Source: Oceanobacter sp.
Lineage (GTDB): Bacteria; Pseudomonadota; Gammaproteobacteria; Pseudomonadales; Oceanobacteraceae
Assembly (NCBI GenBank): GCA_002733645.1
Contig: NVWL01000005.1
Location: forward strand, 62,001-126,000
Direction of reading: 5' to 3'
DNA: 64,000 nt
The first letter of the stretch is position 1. The number at the start of each line of letters is the position of its first letter. Below the pieces are notes generated by a model, which was not told where the DNA came from, made no database searches, and saw only the letters and a list, made by a program, of their open reading frames with translations. Positions 9,543 through 18,402 of the stretch are shown here, in pieces. Position numbers and translations under genes: made by a program.

Positions 9543-9637
9543 CTATCGCCACTATTCTATCGCCACTATTCTATCGCCACTATTCTATCGCCACTATTCT
9601 ATCGCCACTTTCTGTAGCCACTTTCTGTAGCCACTAT
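9543..9637. repeat. 14-bp tandem repeat in the hda leader
   Basis: Four perfect copies of CTATCGCCACTATT (9543-9598) are followed by three shorter, degenerate 13-nt units (9599-9637) in which ATCG is replaced by GTAG. The array fills the whole space between the DUF2066 stop codon and the hda start. Read on the coding strand, each perfect unit offers a GTG and a GTGG stretch eight bases before the next start, so the array holds whatever ribosome-binding site hda has. Fourteen is not a multiple of three, so a copy-number change would shift frame relative to upstream starts. Confidence 0.95.
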
Positions 9638-10641
9638 GGCTGCCAGGCGTAAAGGCCTGGGGTGTCCGATCGGATAAGCTTTTGATCAAGTGCAAGCACA
9701 TCCCACACCTGTTGCCAGCTCCCAGTCAGCTCTAGAGCAAGTGTCAGTGTATCGCCTTCAGCTTTAACCAAACGAGCTTCACGTACTCCCACATGAGCAC
9801 TAAGGTAGTCCATCAGTGCTCTGTAAGATGAAAACCCCTGTACACCACTAACGCGCAATACATAGCCGCTATCAACACCCTTTAGCGCCACTACGGCATA
9901 CCGATCAGACAAACTCTCTGCGATACTTCCAGCAATCTGATTAGCAAGTAAAGGAATTGAGGCGGCCGAAACATCGATAATTTCTCGGCTCTTGCTGTAA
10001 GTTAAGTAGCCACTGAAGTTGAATTCGTTCCCTATTTGAATAATACGACCAGCGGCGTATCCATCACTGGCGTAACGATCTACCGCACGCTCAATATCCT
10101 GTTCGAACAATCCCCACAAGCTGGCCACTGGAAGTGCCATTTCGTCTTCGAGGTCCCACGTTGGAAAAATGACAGGAAGGCCTCTGGCATCCATTGCCAT
10201 TTGCAACTCGTGATACCAGAGCTTGTTATCAACACCGACAACCGCTCTCTCTTCGCCCGTGTTCTCGGCAATCCATAGTTGAGTCAAAGGCCGTGACGCT
10301 CCCCAGATAGGCGCGTCAGCACTTTCAAGCAGCACTTGTAGCGGAGCTGACATAAAGGTCACGCTTAACTGCAGCTGGTTAGTGGCATCACGTTCGTAAC
10401 GTAAACTGCTAATGTAGCTTTTTGCCTTAGCTTGTTCGCCCATAAGAACTGCGTTATCCAGAACATCTCTTGTGCCTGATACCTTGATCAAGACTTGTTG
10501 AAATGCGCCTCCGATAGCATCTGTACGGCTGGCTTCAGATTGATCCAACACAGGCACACGAACATTATGAAGATCACGAACCGTGGCCGCTGACGTAAAA
10601 ACAGAACAACAAAATAGCGTGAATAATAGTAAAAGACGCAC
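9634..10641 (-). CDS. DUF2066 family exported protein
   Basis: 335-aa protein with a cleavable signal peptide (MRLLLLFTLFCCSVFTSAA, cut after about residue 19). The mature N-terminus VRDLHNVRVPVLDQSEASR and the following GGAFQQVLIKVSGTRDVLDN match the DUF2066 family, found beside hda and purM in many gammaproteobacteria. Molecular role unknown. The stop codon at 9634 lies inside the last unit of the tandem repeat in front of hda. The gene is divergent from purM. Confidence 0.85.
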   Translation of the reverse strand: MRLLLLFTLFCCSVFTSAATVRDLHNVRVPVLDQSEASRTDAIGGAFQQVLIKVSGTRDVLDNAVLMGEQAKAKSYISSLRYERDATNQLQLSVTFMSAPLQVLLESADAPIWGASRPLTQLWIAENTGEERAVVGVDNKLWYHELQMAMDARGLPVIFPTWDLEDEMALPVASLWGLFEQDIERAVDRYASDGYAAGRIIQIGNEFNFSGYLTYSKSREIIDVSAASIPLLANQIAGSIAESLSDRYAVVALKGVDSGYVLRVSGVQGFSSYRALMDYLSAHVGVREARLVKAEGDTLTLALELTGSWQQVWDVLALDQKLIRSDTPGLYAWQP

Positions 10642-10955
10642 CCAATACTTCCTCAGGAACTATGAATCTTTAGATTGCGGCAATCCAGAACGCTTAATTT
10701 AGGTGTTAATTAAGTATCAGCGTTCTAGCAACCCTCTCTTAATTTATAACCGGCAAGGCATTAAGAGGGCGCATTATCTTGGCCGCAACCTGCAATAGTG
10801 ACGATCCGCGTATTGTGCCATGAACGCCAAAGATAACCAGCGAACGGGGGCTTTTATTTATTTGATCGAAGGAGTTTTTATTTGTTTGATGCAGGATGGA
10901 CCACAAATCGTTAGAATACGCGCCTTTCATAAGCCACCAATCTGTGACTGACGGC
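10642..10955. other. Divergent regulatory gap DUF2066 / purM
   Basis: 314 bp without a gene. It holds an 8-bp inverted repeat CTCTTAAT/ATTAAGAG (10736-10743 and 10760-10767, extendable with a 2-nt bulge) and, just upstream, a second CTTAAT...ATTAAG pair. Two copies of TTTATTT(A/G)TTTGAT occur near 10852 and 10877. The purM promoter must lie here, but no PurR-type box is recognisable by eye. Confidence 0.5.
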
Positions 10956-12005
10956 ATGAGCGAACAAAAATCTCTGAGTTATAAAGACGCAGGCGTCGAC
11001 ATCGACGCTGGCAATGCACTTGTAGAGCGAATTAAGGGCGTTGCAAAACGCACTCGCCGCCCAGAGGTCATGGCTGGCCTTGGCGGTTTCGGCGCGCTAT
11101 TTGAACTACCACAAGGCTACCGCCAGCCTGTACTGGTCTCTGGTACTGATGGCGTAGGTACAAAATTGCGTTTAGCAATGGACCTGAACAAACACGACAC
11201 CATTGGTATCGATTTGGTCGCTATGTGCGTCAACGACTTAGTGGTTGCCGGTGCTGAGCCTCTGTTTTTCCTTGATTACTACGCCACTGGCAAGCTAAAC
11301 GTTGACGTTGCTGCGGATGTAGTGACAGGCATCGGCGAAGGCTGCTTACAAGCGGGCGCCTCTCTGGTGGGTGGCGAGACGGCAGAAATGCCTGGCATGT
11401 ACGAAGGCGAAGATTACGATCTTGCTGGCTTCTGTGTCGGCATTGCTGAAAAAGAAGACCTCATCGATGGCACCAAGGTAAAAGCAGGCGACAAGTTGAT
11501 TGCCTTAGCATCAAGCGGCCCGCACTCAAACGGGTACTCTTTGATTCGTAAGATCATTGAAGTGTCTGGCGCTGACTTAGACGCCGACCTTGATGGTCAG
11601 CCAGTCAAAGACGCCTTGATGGCACCGACGAAGATTTACGTTAAATCGGTATTAAAGCTGATCAATGCCTCTGATATTCATGCCTTGTCTCACATTACCG
11701 GCGGTGGCTTCCAAGAGAATATCCCTCGTGTTCTGCCTGAAGGTTGCAAAGCCGTTGTTGATACCAACAGCTGGCAGTGGCCTGACGTGTTCACTTGGCT
11801 GCAAGAAAACGGCAACGTTGAAACCCACGAGATGTTCCGTACCTTCAACTGTGGCGTAGGTATGATCATCGCCCTGCCTGAAGATAAAGCGGACTCGGCG
11901 GTTGCTTTATTGAATGCTGAAGGCGAGCAGTCTTGGATCATTGGTGAAGTTCAAGAACGCAATGGCGATGAAGAAGCCGTTGAATTTTTGGGTAACCGTG
12001 CATGA
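10956..12005 (+). CDS. purM: Phosphoribosylformylglycinamidine cyclo-ligase (AIR synthetase)
   Basis: Fifth step of de novo purine synthesis: ATP-dependent ring closure of FGAM to aminoimidazole ribotide. 349 aa from the ATG at 10956. This start gives [17 protein letters not shown], closely matching the E. coli N-terminus; an earlier in-frame ATG at 10896 adds 20 unlikely residues. Conserved blocks visible are [42 protein letters not shown] and [11 protein letters not shown]. The stop overlaps the purN start by ATGA, as expected for a purMN operon. Confidence 0.97.
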   Translation: MSEQKSLSYKDAGVDIDAGNALVERIKGVAKRTRRPEVMAGLGGFGALFELPQGYRQPVLVSGTDGVGTKLRLAMDLNKHDTIGIDLVAMCVNDLVVAGAEPLFFLDYYATGKLNVDVAADVVTGIGEGCLQAGASLVGGETAEMPGMYEGEDYDLAGFCVGIAEKEDLIDGTKVKAGDKLIALASSGPHSNGYSLIRKIIEVSGADLDADLDGQPVKDALMAPTKIYVKSVLKLINASDIHALSHITGGGFQENIPRVLPEGCKAVVDTNSWQWPDVFTWLQENGNVETHEMFRTFNCGVGMIIALPEDKADSAVALLNAEGEQSWIIGEVQERNGDEEAVEFLGNRA

Positions 12006-12685
12006 ACGATACGCCAGCTCCCTATCCGTTAGAAGATGCTGAGAAATCCCGTGTCGTTATTCTAATCTCGGGAACTGGCAGCAACATGGTGACCATCGCG
12101 GAGTTGATCCGCGATGAGCTTCCTGAAGCGGAAGTATCCGCCGTTATCTGCAATGAACCCGAAGCGGCTGGCATCCAAAAAGCTCGCAGCCTTGGGATTC
12201 ATACAGACATCATTGATCATCGTGGGTTTACCTCGCGTGAAGAGTTTGATGTCGGCTTGATGCGTACTATTGATGCTTACGATCCTGATTTAATTGTTCT
12301 GGCCGGGTTTATGCGCATTCTGACACCGGACTTTGTACGTCGCTACGAAGGCAGGATGCTTAACATCCACCCTTCGCTGCTGCCAAAGTATCAAGGGCTG
12401 CACACCCATAAACGAGCACTGGAAGCTGGTGATAGTGAGCACGGCGTAACAGTGCACTTTGTTACCGAAGTGCTGGACGACGGCCCAAACGTCATTCAAG
12501 CGGTAGTGCCTGTGTTAGACGGCGATGACCCGCAGTCATTACAAAAACGCGTTCAACTGCAAGAACATGTGATTTATCCTATTGCCGTCAAGTGGTTTAT
12601 CGAAGGGCGTCTTTCTATGCAGAAAGGCCAATCTTGCCTAGATAACAAGCCACTCCCCCCCACCGGATTGAAACTCGACACCTGA
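12002..12685 (+). CDS. purN: Phosphoribosylglycinamide formyltransferase (GART)
   Basis: Transfers a formyl group from 10-formyl-THF to GAR in purine synthesis. 227 aa with a slightly extended N-terminus. The fold begins [12 protein letters not shown] (phosphate-binding loop). The catalytic Asn-His-Asp set is visible in [20 protein letters not shown] and in [14 protein letters not shown]. Translationally coupled to purM by a 4-base overlap. Confidence 0.96.
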   Translation: MNDTPAPYPLEDAEKSRVVILISGTGSNMVTIAELIRDELPEAEVSAVICNEPEAAGIQKARSLGIHTDIIDHRGFTSREEFDVGLMRTIDAYDPDLIVLAGFMRILTPDFVRRYEGRMLNIHPSLLPKYQGLHTHKRALEAGDSEHGVTVHFVTEVLDDGPNVIQAVVPVLDGDDPQSLQKRVQLQEHVIYPIAVKWFIEGRLSMQKGQSCLDNKPLPPTGLKLDT

Positions 12686-12736
12686 ATTTAGGTCTGATAA
12701 TAAGTTTCAAGGAAGACTCTTAATAAGGAGAGGTTC

Positions 12737-13447
12737 ATGATCAAGCGCACATTGACACTGATATTTACGGTCTGCTTGGCTGTATCTGCTCAAGCTGAAG
12801 AGATTTCGGTAAAAGATGCTCTTACGCCCTTTTCTATCGATTATCGCAGCGAATACAAAGTGGGCTGGTTTAGTTTTGACATCGATGCAACACGCTCCCT
12901 CCGCAAAGTAGACGCTTCGCATTGGCGTATGGCTTTTGATGCCGAAGCCAGTATCGCAACACTCAAAGAATCTTCCGACTTCATTTTAGTTGGCGAGCAA
13001 ATTATTCCCGTCAATTACAAATATCGTTCAACCGGCTTAATTGATGAAGATGACCGCACTCTGCATTTTGTGTCCGATCAAAAGGTTGTAGAAGACAGTG
13101 AGTCAAAGAAAACCATCAGTGATCAATGGCAGGATGGTATTCAAGACAACCTTACCTTTATGTTGCAGGCAAGCATTGAACTAGCAAATGGGAAGACTGA
13201 ATTTGAGTTTCCAGTGTTTGAAAAAAAGAAATCAAAGACATTCAAATTTAAAGTCATCGGTGAAGAAACCGTAAAAACGCCGGCGGGTTCTTTTCTAGCA
13301 ATTAAAGTTCAGCAAGTGCGTAGCAGTAAAAAACGTGAGATTTATGCTTGGTTTGGTAAGTCTGAAGGCTACCCACTGCTCAAACTCCGTGATAAAAAAG
13401 ACGGAAAATTACGCTACCAAATCCAAGCAACTAAAATAAATTTATGA
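12737..13447 (+). CDS. DUF3108 domain exported protein
   Basis: 236-aa protein with a signal peptide (MIKRTLTLIFTVCLAVSAQA, cleavage near residue 20) and an all-beta mature part typical of DUF3108: an N-terminal PFSIDYRSEYKVGWFSFDID and a C-terminal TPAGSFLAIKVQQVR. The family sits downstream of purN in Pseudomonas and relatives, and its role is not established. AAGGAGAGG precedes the ATG. The 51-bp gap to purN allows co-transcription. Confidence 0.87.
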   Translation: MIKRTLTLIFTVCLAVSAQAEEISVKDALTPFSIDYRSEYKVGWFSFDIDATRSLRKVDASHWRMAFDAEASIATLKESSDFILVGEQIIPVNYKYRSTGLIDEDDRTLHFVSDQKVVEDSESKKTISDQWQDGIQDNLTFMLQASIELANGKTEFEFPVFEKKKSKTFKFKVIGEETVKTPAGSFLAIKVQQVRSSKKREIYAWFGKSEGYPLLKLRDKKDGKLRYQIQATKINL

Positions 13448-13489
13448 TCCCTGCCCTAATACGGCAGCATCACTAGCAAAGGCATAAAG

Positions 13490-14071
13490 ATGAGACTCAG
13501 CGACGGAGATATCGAGCAACGACTGGCCGAGGGTGATATTGCTATCTCTCCGCCTCCGGGTGATGACGCCATTGCAGGTATCAGTGTGGATCTCCGCCTT
13601 GATCATCGCTTCCGAGTATTTAACAACAACTCGGTGACTCACTTAGATCTTTCCGGCGATCGCGATCAACTTGAACGCGACATTGATCGGATCATGAGCA
13701 AAGAGATCGAAATCAGCGAAAGTGAAGCTTTATACATCCATCCGGGCGAGCTGGTGTTAGGCGCTACCTATGAGTCGGTAAAGATACCGGATACGTTGGT
13801 TGGCTGGTTAGACGGACGTAGTTCTCTCGCCCGCTTAGGCTTAATGGTACACGTGACCGCAGGCCGTATTGATCCCGGCTGGGAAGGTCAAATCGTTCTG
13901 GAGTTTTACAACAATGGCAAACTCCCTCTGGCACTGCGACCGGGGATGGTGATCTGCGCCCTGTCTTTTGAGACATTAAGCAGCCCAGCCACACGCCCTT
14001 ACAACACACGTGAATCCGCAAAATACCGTGGCCAAACCGGTGCGGCATCTTCGAGAATCTCAAAGGATTAA
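13490..14071 (+). CDS. dcd: dCTP deaminase
   Basis: Deaminates dCTP to dUTP, supplying the dUMP precursor for thymidylate. 193 aa, exactly the E. coli length, and almost collinear with it. Key segments are [30 protein letters not shown] and the catalytic Glu in [18 protein letters not shown]. The C-terminus ASSRISKD is also conserved. AAAGG lies just upstream of the ATG. galE follows after three bases. Confidence 0.97.
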   Translation: MRLSDGDIEQRLAEGDIAISPPPGDDAIAGISVDLRLDHRFRVFNNNSVTHLDLSGDRDQLERDIDRIMSKEIEISESEALYIHPGELVLGATYESVKIPDTLVGWLDGRSSLARLGLMVHVTAGRIDPGWEGQIVLEFYNNGKLPLALRPGMVICALSFETLSSPATRPYNTRESAKYRGQTGAASSRISKD

Positions 14072-14074
14072 AGC

Positions 14075-15133
14075 ATGACCTCAACGATTTTAGTAACTGG
14101 CGGCGCCGGCTACATTGGCTCACATACGTGCGTGGAATTACTCAATGCAGGTTATGACGTGGTGGTTATCGACAACCTCTCGAACAGCTCACCAGAAGCA
14201 CTAAAACGCGTTGAAGCCATTACCAATAAAAATGTGTCCTTCATTGAAGGGGATGTTCGTAATCGAAAACTACTTAAAAAAGTATTCGCAGAGCACAGCA
14301 TCGCTGCTGCGATTCACTTTGCTGGCTTAAAGGCCGTGGGTGAATCTTGCCAAATGCCGCTCGCCTATTACGACAACAACCTAAATAGCACCCTAGCACT
14401 GTGCCAAGAAATGGAAGCAGCCGGTGTTAAAAATCTCGTATTCAGTTCTTCAGCAACTGTATATGGCGACCCAGAAACGCTCCCCCTGACAGAAGACTTA
14501 CCACTTTCAGCGACTAATCCTTACGGACGTTCTAAGTTAATTATTGAAGAGATGCTGCGAGATCTACCGGAAGCAGACACACTTAATAAAGCTGAAAAGC
14601 CATGGGCGGTCATACTACTGCGCTACTTTAATCCAGTCGGGGCGCACGAATCAGGCACTATCGGTGAAGACCCCAAAGACACGCCCAACAACCTAATGCC
14701 TTATATCACACAAGTGGCGGTAGGCCGTCGTGAAAAACTGTCTGTATTTGGCAGCGACTACGACACCGTTGATGGTACTGGCGTACGTGACTACATCCAT
14801 GTAGTTGACCTTGCCAAAGGCCACGTCTGCGCCGTAAACAACCTATTAGGCAACTTGTCAGGTAAAAGCCCAATCACAGGTGTAGAAGCCATTAACCTGG
14901 GAACAGGTAACGGCATCAGCGTACTAGAATTAGTTAACGCCTTTAGCACCATCAATGATGTGCCGGTGCCACATGAACTCGTTGCACGACGCCCTGGCGA
15001 CGTTGCGGCTTGTTACGCCAATGCAGATAAGGCCTCTGAACTCCTCGACTGGTCAACTGAACTGGATGTTGATGCTATGGTCAAAGACTCGTGGCACTGG
15101 CAGAAAACCAACCCAAAAGGTTATGGCCAATAA
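14075..15133 (+). CDS. galE: UDP-glucose 4-epimerase GalE
   Basis: Short-chain dehydrogenase-type epimerase interconverting UDP-Glc and UDP-Gal (some homologues also UDP-GlcNAc and UDP-GalNAc). 352 aa. It has an NAD-binding TGGAGYIGSH near the N-terminus, the catalytic Ser in FSSSATVYG, the Tyr-x3-Lys as YGRSK, and RDYIHVVDLAKGH. Start at 14075, three bases after dcd. It ends 100 bp before the tRNA-Asn that borders the polysaccharide locus, and would supply UDP-Gal, a donor or acceptor sugar needed for the glycan proposed there. Confidence 0.96.
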   Translation: MTSTILVTGGAGYIGSHTCVELLNAGYDVVVIDNLSNSSPEALKRVEAITNKNVSFIEGDVRNRKLLKKVFAEHSIAAAIHFAGLKAVGESCQMPLAYYDNNLNSTLALCQEMEAAGVKNLVFSSSATVYGDPETLPLTEDLPLSATNPYGRSKLIIEEMLRDLPEADTLNKAEKPWAVILLRYFNPVGAHESGTIGEDPKDTPNNLMPYITQVAVGRREKLSVFGSDYDTVDGTGVRDYIHVVDLAKGHVCAVNNLLGNLSGKSPITGVEAINLGTGNGISVLELVNAFSTINDVPVPHELVARRPGDVAACYANADKASELLDWSTELDVDAMVKDSWHWQKTNPKGYGQ

Positions 15134-15188
15134 TTTTTGCTGTGATAAAAATATTCAGCAAAATCAAACACTTTTGAGCAAGTTGGTG

Positions 15189-15216
15189 TTGACAGTAATA
15201 AAACCGCTGGCATAAT
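15189..15216 (+). promoter_or_regulatory. Sigma-70 promoter of tRNA-Asn
   Basis: A consensus -35 TTGACA (15189-15194), a 16-bp spacer and CATAAT (15211-15216) lie 20 bp before the tRNA 5' end, the spacing expected for a stable-RNA promoter. No terminator separates the tRNA from the following gene. Confidence 0.85.
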
Positions 15217-15235
15217 ACGCACCACTTGCTGATGT

Positions 15236-15311
15236 TCCCCGATAGCTCAGTTGGTAGAGCAGTAGACTGTTAATCTATTGGTCGCTGGTTCAAGTCCAGC
15301 TCGGGGAGCCA
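15236..15311 (+). tRNA. tRNA-Asn (GTT), CCA encoded
   Basis: 76 nt. Acceptor arm TCCCCGA/TCGGGGA, D-arm TAGCTCAGTTGGTAGAGCA, anticodon loop TGTTAAT with anticodon GTT, T-arm loop TTCAAGT, discriminator G and genomically encoded CCA. It marks the edge of the polysaccharide locus. tRNA genes often serve as integration sites, but no integrase or repeated tRNA 3' end was seen. Confidence 0.98.
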
Positions 15312-15337
15312 ATTCTTTTTACCAAGGTATGGACGGC

Positions 15338-16624
15338 ATGGTTAAAGGACCTTCGATAGACAGTTCTCTACAACCAGCGTCTATTTCAAAAAAATCTCTT
15401 CTAGTACACAGCTTAACCATGATATTTGGCCTGTCTATAGCTGGCTTAATTATTTATGGATTATCAGTACCTTTCACGAACCTATCGCTCTCAGCACCTC
15501 AATTAAAAAATGTTTTGTATGGTTCACTTATCAGTTATTTACTCTCAAGTATTACGCTGCATAATTTAGGAAGATTTCCGGGTAATCGCCCTTTATCTTA
15601 TTTACTACCCGTAGTAGCTGTATACATGCTCATAATGAGCGCTGTCATCATTTTCACACGATTAGATTATTCTCGGACGGCATTACTTATTTCTTGGATT
15701 GTACTGCCAGTAATCACCTATCTAGAATTTCGTTTAAGGCAAAAATTTCAAAAGGGGCGATATGCAGTAATTCCCCACGGTTTCTACAAACGCTTAATTG
15801 AATGTAACCCAAAGAAATTTATAGCACTGGATTCTCCGTCATTAGAGTATTCAGACATTATTGGTATTATCGTTGATAGCAATGAGCAGCTTCCTGCAGA
15901 ATGGCAACAATTTATTGCAGAGCAGTTATCAAAAGATACTCCAGTAATAGACTCCGTTAGTGCATATGAGTCGATTACAGGAAAAAGCCCTTTAGATCAC
16001 TATGGAGAGCTTGCAGGACACGACCTACTTCCCTCTCAAGCGTACCTTGGTGCTAAGCGTATTTTTGAATCGGCACTAATTATCTCTACAGCGCCACTTA
16101 CCCTTCCCTTCGTCGCATTGGTTGCGGTTAGTGTAAAACTGGAATCAAAAGGGCCTGCTTTTTTTGTACAGCGCCGTGTAGGTAAGGGTGGACAAGAATT
16201 TAGCATGTACAAAATACGAAGCATGCGCACAGACTCGGAAGTTAATGGCGCTCAATTCGCTGGTGAAGATGACCCTCGAATTACTCGAATAGGTAAATTC
16301 ATCCGAAAAATGCGAATCGATGAATTACCACAATTTTTAAATATTCTTAAAGGCGATATGGCGCTGATTGGCCCAAGACCGGAACAAGCGGCTTTTGTAA
16401 AAGAGTTTGAAAAAGCTATACCACTCTATAGTTTCCGTCATATAGTTCGACCTGGAATTACCGGCTGGGCACAGGTAACCCATGGTTATGCTGCAGACGA
16501 AGATGAAACTCGTGAGAAATTAGCTCATGATTTTTATTATGTGAAAAACCTGAGTATTTGGTTAGACTTAGACATCGTCTTTAAAACGATAAAGACGATG
16601 CTGACTGGCTTTGGGGCACGATAA
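15338..16624 (+). CDS. Polyprenyl-phosphate sugar-1-phosphate transferase (WcaJ/WbaP-type initiator)
   Basis: Initiating enzyme that moves a sugar-1-phosphate from a nucleotide sugar to undecaprenyl phosphate. The N-terminal half has several membrane helices (about residues 20-130) and a soluble linker. The C-terminal third is the catalytic bacterial sugar transferase domain: a membrane entry helix (about 250-275), then FFVQRRVGKGGQEFSMYKIR, RITRIGKFIRKMRIDELPQF and GDMALIGPRPEQ. Start uncertain: ATG at 15338 has AAGG ten bases upstream, while ATG 15329 is closer to it. The gene begins only 26 bp after tRNA-Asn and ends four bases before the last gene of the opposing operon. Sugar specificity (Gal, Glc or other hexose) cannot be told. 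Confidence 0.88.
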   Translation: MVKGPSIDSSLQPASISKKSLLVHSLTMIFGLSIAGLIIYGLSVPFTNLSLSAPQLKNVLYGSLISYLLSSITLHNLGRFPGNRPLSYLLPVVAVYMLIMSAVIIFTRLDYSRTALLISWIVLPVITYLEFRLRQKFQKGRYAVIPHGFYKRLIECNPKKFIALDSPSLEYSDIIGIIVDSNEQLPAEWQQFIAEQLSKDTPVIDSVSAYESITGKSPLDHYGELAGHDLLPSQAYLGAKRIFESALIISTAPLTLPFVALVAVSVKLESKGPAFFVQRRVGKGGQEFSMYKIRSMRTDSEVNGAQFAGEDDPRITRIGKFIRKMRIDELPQFLNILKGDMALIGPRPEQAAFVKEFEKAIPLYSFRHIVRPGITGWAQVTHGYAADEDETREKLAHDFYYVKNLSIWLDLDIVFKTIKTMLTGFGAR

Positions 16625-16627
16625 TAA

Positions 16628-17674
16628 TTATTCACCGTAATATAAGTCAATGTATTGATCCCGGTGAACATTAAGATCGAATCTTTGACTAAATAACACC
16701 CGGGATGCTAACGACATATTTTCTATGTTCATTAGTACAAAATCAATAGATCGTGACAACTCCTCTTCGGTATTACCAAACAAAGCACCATTGTCCTGTA
16801 TCAGTTCAGAGCAACCACCAACATTACTTAGAATTAGTGGTAAGCCGGCGCTCATTGCTTCCAAAGCAGACATCGGAAGACCTTCACTGTCAGATGCGAG
16901 AAGAAATACGTCATAGTCTGAATACCTGCAAAATCCTTGTTGCATCCCTTCAAAAATAACGTTATCGAGACCAGATGCCATCCTTTGAAGTTCTCTCATC
17001 TGAGGGCCATCACCAACTATATGCAGTTCGCAATTTTTTCCAGCTACGGCTCTAATGCATAAATCAAACCTCTTTGGAAAATCCAACCGACTAACACATA
17101 ACAATTTGGGAGGCTCACTGAAGCCTGTACTTCTATTTCCTTGTTGTGATATTGGAAAAAGCTTATTTTCAATTAATGTAAGCTTTTTCTCAGGAATTTT
17201 AATAATATTCTGAGCCGCTTTATAATCGCTATTAGAGATGCAGAGAATAACATCTGTAAATAGTGAGAGCACTCTCTCTATAAAAGTGTAAATCAGGCCT
17301 AAGGTTTTACCCCTATATATAGATGACCAACCATGACTGACGTATATTACTTTTATATGAATAAATATTTTTAAAAGCCTAGCATAAACTCCTGCGAATG
17401 CTGAGGACGCCACAATAACTTTAACCTGGTGTTTCTTAGAAAATCTAAGTAACCGATAAAATGTATTGATTGAAAATCCTTTAGAAAAAGCTGGATCACA
17501 AAAAACATCCTGGCAAAAATCTTTAACCTCATCTACCAGCCAGCCAGCACAATCATCAGTTACCAAATATATTGGATCGGTAGTTGATATCGCTAGCATC
17601 TCAATTTGCTCCTTTGCCCATTTCTGAGCTCCACCGACCTCCGATTTAGATATAATAAAAACAACTCCGCTCAC
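16628..17674 (-). CDS. GT4-family glycosyltransferase
   Basis: 348-aa GT-B fold transferase, last gene of the polysaccharide operon. The N-terminal domain opens with a KSEVGGAQKWAKEQIE glycine loop. The C-terminal glycosyltransferase domain carries KLLCVSRLDFPKRFDL, LHIVGDGP and the E-x7-E nucleotide-sugar motif in SEGLPMSALEAMSAGLPLIL. It starts with GTG in a GTGA overlap with the preceding GT2 gene. The DNA is clearly more AT-rich than the housekeeping genes, suggesting acquisition. Donor and linkage unknown. Confidence 0.88.
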   Translation of the reverse strand: MSGVVFIISKSEVGGAQKWAKEQIEMLAISTTDPIYLVTDDCAGWLVDEVKDFCQDVFCDPAFSKGFSINTFYRLLRFSKKHQVKVIVASSAFAGVYARLLKIFIHIKVIYVSHGWSSIYRGKTLGLIYTFIERVLSLFTDVILCISNSDYKAAQNIIKIPEKKLTLIENKLFPISQQGNRSTGFSEPPKLLCVSRLDFPKRFDLCIRAVAGKNCELHIVGDGPQMRELQRMASGLDNVIFEGMQQGFCRYSDYDVFLLASDSEGLPMSALEAMSAGLPLILSNVGGCSELIQDNGALFGNTEEELSRSIDFVLMNIENMSLASRVLFSQRFDLNVHRDQYIDLYYGE

Positions 17675-18402
17675 TTAAACAAACCTTTGATATAGTAGAT
17701 TAGAGCTCCGATAAAGTAGTCCGCCCTCTTCGATAAAAGACTTTCTCGGAGTAAATATCCTGAGACATCAGCATAGGAACTGGAACTTCCTTTAGACTGT
17801 TCATGATGAACCCGATAAAATACTAAATTTTCCTGAATATTGTAGAACTTAAGTTGGGAATTCCTCATTAAACGGAGCCATAGGTCGTAATCTTGTGCAT
17901 ATCGCCCTCCCATGTATCCTGACACGGACATCAAGACCTCTTTACGAATCATAATACTTGGGTGGGCAAGTACAGATCTATAATATATCTTTCTCCGTAT
18001 CGCGGCATCATGCTCAGGGAACACCAAATTTCCACCATAAACTTCACCATATTCATCAATCAATTCAAGATTACTACCAACTACATCATAATCATTCATA
18101 TAAAATAGTTGACGTTCCAACCTAAAGGGCGAACAAATATCATCAGCATCCATACGGGCTATAATGTCTCCCCGACAACGATCTAAAGCAAAATTCAGAT
18201 TATAATTGAGCTGACCTATTTTTGTTTCAAATACTATTAATCTCTCATCGTCATAAGTCTTTAGAATATCCAGCGTACGATCACTTGAGTCATTTACAAC
18301 AACCAAGACCTCTATATCCTGGTATGTTTGCCCTAATACGCTATCAATACACTCAGATATATAACGCTCGGAATTTTTCGAACAAATTATAACTGAAATC
18401 AT
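17671..18402 (-). CDS. GT2-family glycosyltransferase
   Basis: 243-aa GT-A fold inverting transferase. It begins MISVIICSKNSERYISECID, with SVLGQTYQDIEVLVVVNDSS forming the nucleotide-binding half. The metal-binding DxD region is ARMDADDICSPFRLERQ, followed by VVGSNLELID and a C-terminal QDYDLWLRL (catalytic Asp region). Its start overlaps the stop of the DUF1919 gene (TAATG), and its stop overlaps the GT4 start. It probably adds one sugar to the lipid-linked repeat unit. Confidence 0.88.
   Translation of the reverse strand: MISVIICSKNSERYISECIDSVLGQTYQDIEVLVVVNDSSDRTLDILKTYDDERLIVFETKIGQLNYNLNFALDRCRGDIIARMDADDICSPFRLERQLFYMNDYDVVGSNLELIDEYGEVYGGNLVFPEHDAAIRRKIYYRSVLAHPSIMIRKEVLMSVSGYMGGRYAQDYDLWLRLMRNSQLKFYNIQENLVFYRVHHEQSKGSSSSYADVSGYLLRESLLSKRADYFIGALIYYIKGLFK

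Noticed and set aside
9543-9637. CRISPR-like appearance of the hda leader repeats
   Set aside because: Units are directly adjacent with no spacers, only 13-14 bp long, and there are no cas genes.
15236-15340. tRNA-Asn as the attachment site of an integrated island
   Set aside because: No integrase gene and no second copy of the tRNA 3' end was found at the other side of the glycan locus.
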